A stretch of DNA of 30,607 nt from a virus: the IMG/VR virus record IMGVR_UViG_3300035670_000940, positions 1 to 30,607 of that record, one strand, 5' to 3'. Of this stretch, positions 25,301-30,607 are shown piece by piece. Numbering within the stretch: position 1 is the stretch's first letter; every line of letters starts with the position of its first letter. Below the pieces are notes generated by a model. That model was not told the DNA's origin. It did not search any database and saw only the letters and a program-made list of their open reading frames with translations. A program made the translations under genes and the position numbers.

Positions 25301-27087
25301 ATCTTGACCGAATGATTCTTCGCATTGAGGACGCGGCACGAGCCGCTGGAGTAACACCAGCCCAGTATGTCGGTGACAACGGGCAGTTCACGGATGTGGT
25401 ACGTCGACTGTTCGGTGTAACAGAACGTCCTGGTGATCGCTGGCAAAAAATCTTGGATTTGCAACAAAACCCAAGCAAACTAAAAGGCACTCTCACGTTG
25501 GAAGAAGTGAACTCTTTCGCCAAAGGTCAAGCCACCGATGACCTGTCTCGAATGGTTTATGACGCATCAGAACGAACGAACCTCATGGATGTAGCACGGT
25601 TCTTGGTTCCGTTCGGACAAGCACAAGTTGAGTTCTTCCGACGCATCAGTCGCATTTACACTGTAGAAACAGGTGGAGTACCACTACCCAACTTGTCGGC
25701 GTTACGCAAAACACAACTGATTGTTGAGAATGGTCGAGAAGCCGACCCCGACAACAACGGGCGCGGATTCTTTTTTACTGATGCACAAACCGGTGAATGG
25801 TCTTTCACCTATCCATTCACCGATAAATTGACGCATCTTGCTACTGGTGGAATCGGTGGCGGTCCAGGCGTCAAATCCATGTTCCAAGCACCAGTAAAGG
25901 GTGCGTTGATGGGATTGGATGTCCGCCCAGGATTGGGGCCTTTTGCGCAAATTGGTGCCACGATTATGTTGCGCGATCAACCGACCTATGACTGGGCGCG
26001 GGCACTGTTTTTGCCGTACGGCGAACTTGACATCGCAGGCAACAAAGGTATCGGCGGAACCGTCATTGACGCTCTTACTCCGGCATACGCCAAGAAACTA
26101 CAATCAGCGTTCTTTGACAGCCCAGAATCACAAACCACTTACGGCAACACCTACTTTGAGGTCTACCAAGCTCTTGCCGCCAGCGGACAATACGATTTGA
26201 ACGATCCGCAAGATGTGTTGCGTATGGCTGACGACACCACAGGAAAAGCACGATTCCTGACGGTGCTTCGAGCATTAGGGCAGTATTTTGGGCCGTCCCG
26301 CCCAACAAACAAACTCTCGGTAGAAACCAAGAAAGGTGACGTGTTCGTCAACCTTTTGGCACAGGATTTGCGTGAACGCCAGTTGCAGGACTACGACACC
26401 GCAATCTCATCATGGCTAGACGACTACGGCGAAGACGTGTTCGTGTATCTGTCAGGAAAGACGAAAGCTGTTGCTGGTGGTTTGACTGCTTCGTCAGAGT
26501 TCGGACAGTTTGAACGAAACAATAAAGGTTTCTTCAAAAAATACGGCTCAGTCGCAGGTTTCTTTGCCCCTGGTGGCACCGATCTTGACTGGCAGGTCTA
26601 CACTCGCCAGTTGGAAACCGGTCAACGTGAACGCCTCACCACGGATGAAGCGTTGGCGGCAGCCCAACGATACATCGCCTACAAGAAGTATCGGTCGGTG
26701 CAAGAGTTCATCGGCCCATACCCGAACGGTGAACAACGTGACTATCTTGCCCGTTACCGCGAATACTTGGGCGAACTGTACCCAGGGTTCCAATACGCAG
26801 CGTTTGACCCGAACGAGTTGCGCCGTCGAATTGAACAGTTGAAGTTGGCCGCCAACGATTCTGATGTCGCGGATAACAATGTTGCTGATGCGGCACGCCG
26901 CTATTTACAGGTTCGTGACGCTGTTTATGCCCAAGCAGCCAACGCTGGTCTAAAGAGTATTGAGCGAGCGAAAGGGGCAGAGAACTTCCGTGGCTACCTG
27001 CGCGAATACGCCCAGATACTCATTCGAGAGGTACCTGAGTTTGAGAGATTGTACAATCAGTTGTTACAACAAGAGGTAGATGAATAA
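22339..27087 (+). CDS. Giant 1582-residue internal virion/ejection-type protein
   Basis: This single 4.75 kb gene starts at ATG 22339. It is helix-rich throughout, with a hydrophobic segment near residues 208-230 (SGLVDGAIAVSVPVLPGF), a basic amphipathic middle, and near residue 1085 the run ARFLVPFGQAQVEFFRRISR, a phage pattern seen in large polyvalent or internal virion proteins. The C-terminal quarter (GDVFVNLLAQDLRER; DYGEDVFVYLSGKTKAV; GQFERNNKGFFKKYGSVAGFF) repeats features I recall from large actinophage virion proteins. It is probably carried in the capsid and injected or used to move DNA into the cell. No polymerase, nuclease or protease motif could be fixed by eye. It lies between portal-linked and capsid genes. 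Confidence 0.75.
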   Translation: MPQLDPKEEQIIFNTLRDEQSRIERMSVVASPELSERIGSIYKKNPAMPAGVVLASAQAGIPDEIIDQMGNQFAEQKIRNAELGKPKKPKNWFQRNVYDKFKTATRYMFAGLEFPLQTIQGGAAQIFADNPDGIDGWFASTDLGSLIKNDELAGEGFFIGGEAKTLQQQRVEAYRGKTSGGQAWTIGRGLAGVVSTEDSLAYNLMSGLVDGAIAVSVPVLPGFKQAAGAVKAAQEAGKGGKFIRGADVAFDIVRGKGTAIRMSEMTGEQLKALRLEAGLSGQTIDAAVANKWMGTRKYLAIREKLVEANTIDEVRGLVGDKVYLSTAQRLRNARTTDEIDEVMADVLGVAQQGLVRSVMPGTRRFSVSNARRVQAIDNLVGAFEDTKLGRIAGRAFEYRPMQNIIDWDSANETDVLRTVNDVDRWLKAALIKDTAETVVRNGEEIVMPGRVEFLDQVVDALTGPNATPTARRAAKERFDNMMKEALIRNGGNEPEVINAVFDYHRGWLKRSRSYHVSLDGTVDDGGMYMGIHGDKTFAQGTFGGPLMQSDLANVITEMPDVDQVRALTGRWNRIWRKRPTASGLDVYADENIQRLAEAGRLRLPLAVVRNLQENVFRKIVLATGGYAVRNIAEGQISLTLSQRPVTSLFRHPLQHMQWIAHDFAAGRSGRLGRLGIGDLMGERWTDDIAIASQTEYQKATGLAVTSHYKNPTTILRRGTRTGDFGVARRGVDDKVRVVSGHADQVGRMNADPVMRQLADGMSDDELIDFIRTTDEGKTWFRDQQDYHINGRPVLDTSGPKPVWTTQSVDLNDEHNLRMLLQSYRSRYNMIVGGHESVRLAVAKGLMEPKQLSDADIAKNGLRPEDAGTVKQITIGNRVLDVRVDANDYTIVRPFAFRNGEATKDLEDLLGRSGIYDDPKIAQELTYESRATPQLARRGVKEAWDDTTDRFFGFIAGKPLKVLERSPAWRQRFYSWAIDEMVTSLSPADLDRMILRIEDAARAAGVTPAQYVGDNGQFTDVVRRLFGVTERPGDRWQKILDLQQNPSKLKGTLTLEEVNSFAKGQATDDLSRMVYDASERTNLMDVARFLVPFGQAQVEFFRRISRIYTVETGGVPLPNLSALRKTQLIVENGREADPDNNGRGFFFTDAQTGEWSFTYPFTDKLTHLATGGIGGGPGVKSMFQAPVKGALMGLDVRPGLGPFAQIGATIMLRDQPTYDWARALFLPYGELDIAGNKGIGGTVIDALTPAYAKKLQSAFFDSPESQTTYGNTYFEVYQALAASGQYDLNDPQDVLRMADDTTGKARFLTVLRALGQYFGPSRPTNKLSVETKKGDVFVNLLAQDLRERQLQDYDTAISSWLDDYGEDVFVYLSGKTKAVAGGLTASSEFGQFERNNKGFFKKYGSVAGFFAPGGTDLDWQVYTRQLETGQRERLTTDEALAAAQRYIAYKKYRSVQEFIGPYPNGEQRDYLARYREYLGELYPGFQYAAFDPNELRRRIEQLKLAANDSDVADNNVADAARRYLQVRDAVYAQAANAGLKSIERAKGAENFRGYLREYAQILIREVPEFERLYNQLLQQEVDE

Positions 27088-27815
27088 TGGCAAAAGACGA
27101 CGACAACAAGCAACCGGTCAATCCGGCTGAAGAAATACTCGGCGCCATACCGTCTGGCGAACGCGATCTCACTTTTCGTACAGGTATCCCAGCAAATTAT
27201 CGCCCACCGTCAGGTCAACTTCCCAAACCGGTGTTTGACGAGAAAACTGGTCAGGAAATAACTCGTACCTATTATGACTTGACGAATGACCCTGGCGTCA
27301 TTCTCAATGCCCTGAAACCTGAAACCCGTACCCAGATTCTCAATGGGTTGGCACAGAAAATTACTGGCTACAAACCAGGCACAGGCTTTGACGACAAAGA
27401 TCGCAGCGCGTTCTCGGACTTGTTGTATTTCGCCAACATCACTGGCAAATCGTTTGCTGAAGCGTACAACGAGTTTATGCGCACCGTTCCAAACGTGCAA
27501 AAGGTGACTAAAGCGCCGACGATTCGTGTGTCATCCGAGGATGATGTGAAGGCGGTGTTTCGTCGCACGACCCGCGATTTGTTGGGACGTGACTTGGGTG
27601 ATGCTGAGGCAGCGAAGTTCGCCAAAATGTATCGCAATCTGGAAATTGGTGAGGCTCAACGTATGCAAGCGGGTGGGGTCGTGGAGCAGGCGCCCGATGC
27701 TTCTGTGTTGGCTGAGAAGCGTGTTGAGAAACAGTTTGGTGTTGAGGCGCAGGCGTACAGAGCGATGCAGTTTATGAACATTATGGATGATTCAATTCGA
27801 AGGCTTGGTGCGTGA
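27087..27815 (+). CDS. Virion-associated protein, hypothetical
   Basis: The protein has 242 residues from ATG 27087 (TAATG overlap). The N-terminal 75 residues are polar and partly disordered (DDDNKQPVNPAEEILGAI, RPPSGQLPKP). A helical core includes FDDKDRSAFSDLLYFANITG and FAEAYNEFMRTVPNVQ. The C-terminal half contains VSSEDDVKAVFRRTTRDLLG and DLGDAEAAKFAKMYRNLE, a pattern (S-x-x-D-x-x-A-x-F-x-x-x-x-x-x-x-L-G-R-x-L-x-x-x-E-A-x-x-F) I recall in internal proteins of actinophages. It is likely a companion of the giant protein in the head. No enzymatic motif is visible. Confidence 0.7.
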   Translation: MAKDDDNKQPVNPAEEILGAIPSGERDLTFRTGIPANYRPPSGQLPKPVFDEKTGQEITRTYYDLTNDPGVILNALKPETRTQILNGLAQKITGYKPGTGFDDKDRSAFSDLLYFANITGKSFAEAYNEFMRTVPNVQKVTKAPTIRVSSEDDVKAVFRRTTRDLLGRDLGDAEAAKFAKMYRNLEIGEAQRMQAGGVVEQAPDASVLAEKRVEKQFGVEAQAYRAMQFMNIMDDSIRRLGA

Positions 27816-29347
27816 TGGCTTCATTCGAAGAAACACGGATTGCTTTACTGCAAAAAGAAATTGACGACATCAACACACTAATTTCGTCGGCAGTAAAAAC
27901 TGGTGCAAAAATCAACTACAAGCGGGACGATTATTCGGTTGTAGAAGCGGCACAACTTGTAAAAAATCTGACCGACGAACTTGATCTTCTTGTTTCCAAA
28001 CGGGAAAGATTCCTGAAAACACAACAGGATCGCGCACGTCAAATCAGTCTCCTTGAATCAAACTTTGCAACCGCAACGAAAACGGTGACATGGGCGCAAA
28101 ATGCGTTCACCAAAGGCGACATTGACGAATCGGTATTGCAAACATACCTTGATCGTGCAAACTCGTTGCGGCAACAGTTGAACGCGTTGACAACCACCCC
28201 TACGTCACGAAGGATGGCTGGCGCAACCGAAATTGGGGCAGCACAACAACGTGGAGTAACCGGTGAACTAACCGAGGAAGAACTTGCGGCCTATCAGCGG
28301 CGAAGTGAGGCTATGGGAACTCAGCTGATTCCGCCTGTCACATCACCAGAGACCACACCAAGCGGTGTGACACCAACTGGAACACCTCCAAAAGTTACCA
28401 AAAAGCAGGTGTCGGCTGAGTTGGCTGCCCGAAACCTTGAAGATACCCCAGCGAACCGTGCGGCAGTACGAAAAGAATTGACCGAAGCCAAAACAGTCAG
28501 TCCCGCTTATCGTGCCGATTGGGAAAACGAAGTCCGTCGCCTGTACTCACAGTATGCGTGGATGCTTGACGATCTTGACCGCAACAAATACGAGGACGTA
28601 TTTGACCTTTTGGCTGAGGCGGTCAACCCCGAAACCAGAATTACCGATCCGCAACTTTTCAAGACACGATTTGAAGCTACGAGTTGGTATCAGGAACTTG
28701 CCACTCAGCAGATGGGTCGAAGGGTGCGTTCTGCGGTGGGCGCATTGTCGTTCAATCCTGCGAACTACGCAAAATTGTTGAACAATGCGATGCGTTTCGG
28801 TTGGGAGGGCGACAATCTGAAAGCCGAAGCGTACAAGGAAGTGTTCCGTAAGAACGATGATGGCACGTTTGCCAACCCGAACGCTGTGGGTGAAGCACGT
28901 AAAAGCAACGACTATTTGGCAATCAAGACGATTGGTAGCGCGTTCCTTAGCCCGATGTCTGACGACCGGATTGTTGAGACGTTGACGGGTACGACGACAC
29001 GAGATGACCTGTTGCGGATTTATCGTGAGAAAGCGAAGGTGAGTAACCCGCATTTGGCGCAGGCGATTGACGCAGGTGTTACTTTGGAAGACATCGCTTA
29101 TGACTATCGAAAGGCTGCTTCGGATGTATTGGGCGTTCCGTTGGCTGGTATCCCGTTGACTGAAGATTTTTTGGGTGCTGCGTTGAAGGCTGGTGAGCCT
29201 GGGAAGCCTCGTTTGATGACGACGAATGAGTGGAAGACTCAGTTGAAGTCAAACCCTGATTACGGTTATCAGTTCACTGGTACTGCTCGTAAAGAAGTGA
29301 ATGACATCGTTTCCAGTTTGGAGAAAGCGTTTGGGTTCGTCCGATGA
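27815..29347 (+). CDS. Virion structural protein with coiled-coil N-terminus
   Basis: The protein has 510 residues from ATG 27815; GTG 27812 just before gives one more residue and a GTGA overlap, so either is possible. The N-terminal 110 residues are a long coiled coil (IALLQKEIDDINTLISSAVK and ELDLLVSKRERFLKTQQDRA). A Pro/Thr-rich linker (about 165-195) leads to a helical C-terminal domain with YSQYAWMLDDLDRNKYEDVF, then LFKTRFEATSWYQELATQQM, then LAIKTIGSAFLSPMS. It shares its domain order with the next gene (see findings). It is probably an internal or head-tail region protein; its function is unknown. Confidence 0.72.
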   Translation: MASFEETRIALLQKEIDDINTLISSAVKTGAKINYKRDDYSVVEAAQLVKNLTDELDLLVSKRERFLKTQQDRARQISLLESNFATATKTVTWAQNAFTKGDIDESVLQTYLDRANSLRQQLNALTTTPTSRRMAGATEIGAAQQRGVTGELTEEELAAYQRRSEAMGTQLIPPVTSPETTPSGVTPTGTPPKVTKKQVSAELAARNLEDTPANRAAVRKELTEAKTVSPAYRADWENEVRRLYSQYAWMLDDLDRNKYEDVFDLLAEAVNPETRITDPQLFKTRFEATSWYQELATQQMGRRVRSAVGALSFNPANYAKLLNNAMRFGWEGDNLKAEAYKEVFRKNDDGTFANPNAVGEARKSNDYLAIKTIGSAFLSPMSDDRIVETLTGTTTRDDLLRIYREKAKVSNPHLAQAIDAGVTLEDIAYDYRKAASDVLGVPLAGIPLTEDFLGAALKAGEPGKPRLMTTNEWKTQLKSNPDYGYQFTGTARKEVNDIVSSLEKAFGFVR

Positions 29348-30447
29348 GCATTAGGGCCGACGATCCACGTCTCGCTGATTTCACTCCAGAGGAAATCACT
29401 CGCGGGCTACCAGAGCAGATAGCCGAACAAGAACGTCCTGGGGCACCGATGCAATACGACATCGTTTCGGACACGACAACGGTAGAGAATGGTCGCAACA
29501 TTCGACGAATCCAGTATTCAAACGGTGTTGTTCAAACTCAGGATTTAGGTCCCGCCGAAGATACGCCGAACGATACGCCGGACGAAGTTACTATTCCGAC
29601 TCCTGGACGAGAGTTTGACGAAGATGCGTTCTCCCGCCTCGGAGCATTGCTCGGTCGCATTGGCTTGCAAGGACTCACAGGACGAGTCCGTGAACTCGTA
29701 TCCAAAGGCGTCACAGATGGTGATGCGATCTTGTTTGAACTTAGGGGCACTGAGGAATACCAGAAACGGTTTGCTGCCAACGCCAAGCGAGCCGCAAAAG
29801 GGCTACCGGAACTTTCGCCATCCACCTATGTCGGTTTGGAGGAGTCATACCGCACTCTACTTAGAGGCGCAGGACTACCATTGGGTTTCTACGACGAACC
29901 ATCCGACTTTGAGAAGTTTATTGAGAACGACGTTTCCGCATCAGAACTGAACACCCGCGTGCAGCAGGGTTTCGTGATGGTTCGTGATGCCGACCCAGAA
30001 GTGAAACGTCAAATGCAACGTCTGTACGGTGTTGACGAAAACGGGCTGGCCGCCTACTTCCTAGACCCCGAACGAGCCACCCCGATCCTTACCCGTCAAG
30101 CCCAAGCAGCCAAGATTTCGGCTCGCGCCCGCGAACAGGCAGGATTCACCCTTCTTGCTCAAACCGCCGAGGACCTAGTTGCCCGCGGGTACAGCCCAGA
30201 AGAAGCACAAACCGCGTTTCAACGCGCAGGGCAGTTGGCTGGTCTGTATCAGGAAATGGGCGGCGAAGAAATGCTGACCGAACAGCAAAAGGTCGGTGCA
30301 GCTCTTGGCTTTGATGTGCAAGCACAGCAGGCGTTGGAGCGTCGTCGCGCTCAGCGTGTCGCAGAGTTCGCTGGCGGTGGGGCGTTTGCCCGCACCACAG
30401 GAGCCACCTCAGGCACCGTGGAAACCGGTGTCGGCACCGCCCAATAG
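29344..30447 (+). CDS. Virion structural protein, paralogue-like of preceding gene
   Basis: The protein has 367 residues from ATG 29344 (ATGA overlap). After an N-terminal polar stretch, its core reads LFELRGTEEYQKRFAANAKR, then LSPSTYVGLEESYRTLLRG, then LPLGFYDEPSDFEKFIENDV and SASELNTRVQQGFVMVRDAD. L-F-E-L-R-x-T-x-E-Y-x-x-R-F parallels the L-F-K-T-R-F-E-A-T-x-x-Y block of the previous protein, and both end in Ala/Glu-rich helices with A-x-x-L-x-x-R-G-x-x-P-E-E-A. A shared origin is likely. The Gly/Thr-rich end (GAFARTTGATSGT) is flexible. It precedes the promoter of the next gene. Its role is probably internal or head-tail assembly. Confidence 0.73.
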   Translation: MSIRADDPRLADFTPEEITRGLPEQIAEQERPGAPMQYDIVSDTTTVENGRNIRRIQYSNGVVQTQDLGPAEDTPNDTPDEVTIPTPGREFDEDAFSRLGALLGRIGLQGLTGRVRELVSKGVTDGDAILFELRGTEEYQKRFAANAKRAAKGLPELSPSTYVGLEESYRTLLRGAGLPLGFYDEPSDFEKFIENDVSASELNTRVQQGFVMVRDADPEVKRQMQRLYGVDENGLAAYFLDPERATPILTRQAQAAKISARAREQAGFTLLAQTAEDLVARGYSPEEAQTAFQRAGQLAGLYQEMGGEEMLTEQQKVGAALGFDVQAQQALERRRAQRVAEFAGGGAFARTTGATSGTVETGVGTAQ

Positions 30448-30454
30448 CACCCCC

Positions 30455-30482
30455 TTGACAACAGTGGTCAATGTGCTACGCT
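30455..30482 (+). promoter_or_regulatory. Strong predicted promoter before the capsid-region gene
   Basis: A consensus TTGACA (30455-30460) and TACGCT (30477-30482) have a 16-base spacer. The -35 starts an inverted repeat TTGAC-(7)-GTCAA (30455-30471). It sits in the only gap of any size within the late block (100 bases), right after the previous stop, in front of the gene at 30548. Such an extra promoter usually boosts scaffold or capsid expression. Confidence 0.65.
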
Positions 30483-30505
30483 GAGTGATGTCATAACGAC
30501 ACAGC

Positions 30506-30528
30506 CACCAGGAACCTCCAACCTGGTG
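30506..30528 (+). promoter_or_regulatory. Leader hairpin before the 30548 gene
   Basis: CACCAGG (30506-30512) and CCTGGTG (30522-30528) form a seven-pair hairpin with a nine-base loop in the 5' leader. The ribosome site AAAGGAG (30534-30540) follows six bases later. The hairpin probably stabilises the messenger 5' end or tunes translation. No U-run follows, so it is not a terminator. Confidence 0.6.
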
Positions 30529-30547
30529 TGGGTAAAGGAGTGAGCCA

Positions 30548-30607
30548 ATGTCAAACATCAACGAGTTCGAAGACGATACTGTTGACGAGGCACCGAAAGA
30601 CCCCGTG
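30548..30607 (+). CDS. Acidic late gene, 3' partial (scaffold/capsid region)
   Basis: Only the first 20 codons are visible: M-S-N-I-N-E-F, then a strongly acidic run with EDDTVDEAPKDPV. The start is supported by AAAGGAG at 30534 and a dedicated promoter. An acidic, disordered N-terminus following portal and internal proteins is usual for a scaffolding protein, which normally precedes the major capsid gene. That identity is inferred from position only and the gene runs out of the window. Confidence 0.75.
   Translation, partial: MSNINEFEDDTVDEAPKDPV

Noticed and set aside
24442-25467. 341-codon antisense ORF inside the giant virion gene
   Set aside because: The plus frame is a continuous 1582-residue protein; the antisense frame has no start signal and a Cys/Phe/Val-rich shadow composition.
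22339-27087. N4-like virion RNA polymerase in the giant gene
   Set aside because: I looked for T7/N4 polymerase motifs (motif B R-x3-K-x6-YG and the catalytic HD); an HD near residue 659 and a YG exist but not in the right order or context.

Overview
The window reads as a stretch of a tailed double-stranded DNA phage genome. Coding is dense, most neighbouring genes overlap by 1 to 4 bases, and the markers include terminase large subunit, portal, endolysin, a lambda-type exonuclease with an annealing protein, and DNA methyltransferases. A WhiB-type iron-sulfur regulator, a family confined to Actinobacteria and their phages, points to an actinobacterial host. Moderate to high GC and frequent GTG/TTG starts agree. 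No integrase or classical repressor is visible, so a lytic life style is the simpler reading, though genes outside the window could change that. No tape measure protein is present. A very large internal-type virion protein and a propeller-like first gene make a short-tailed (podovirus-like) particle possible, but this is inference.

Layout. (1) 1-4.3 kb, rightward: end of the structural genes (a tail/nozzle-like partial gene, small virion proteins, a glycine-rich protein) and then the lysis cassette (holin-like, M15-type endolysin, membrane protein). A 42-residue hydrophobic ORF lies antisense in the only gap. (2) 4.3-12.9 kb, rightward: early/metabolic genes: DUF6378-like protein, metallophosphoesterase, a YqaJ exonuclease / annealing protein / resolvase-like recombination module behind its own predicted promoter, a lytic transglycosylase-like secreted protein, WhiB, two unrelated DNA methyltransferases, and several tiny zinc-ribbon, HTH and coiled-coil proteins. 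Two places appear to be coded in two frames, one of them inside the C5 methyltransferase. (3) 16.1-12.9 kb, leftward: a GC-rich convergent cluster of twelve tiny genes chained mostly by ATGA/TAATG/TTGA overlaps, several of them under 60 codons. It has its own promoter with an operator-like palindrome, a recurring purine-rich leader in place of a standard Shine-Dalgarno, and a tRNA-like acceptor/T-arm minihelix between two genes. (4) 16.1-16.97 kb: a divergent noncoding region holding a nested inverted repeat flanked by direct repeats, a G-tract cluster, a terminator-like hairpin, a shortened tRNA-Pro-like gene and an 11-bp inverted repeat. (5) 16.97-30.6 kb, rightward: the packaging and head genes: a possible ADP-ribosyltransferase-like protein, terminase with an N-terminal HTH, a basic small protein, portal, a disordered protein, a 1582-residue virion protein, three further virion-type proteins (two look related), and then a strong promoter in front of an acidic gene cut by the window end.

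How they work together. The rightward early genes would recombine and modify phage DNA and retune host transcription. The leftward microgene cluster is probably an early host-takeover or counter-defence set, given its size range and position, but no function is proven. The late genes flow from packaging through the head and internal proteins to, beyond the window, the tail and then lysis at the left of this window, as expected for a circular or terminally redundant map. All family names come from recognition of motifs by eye and have not been checked against a database.
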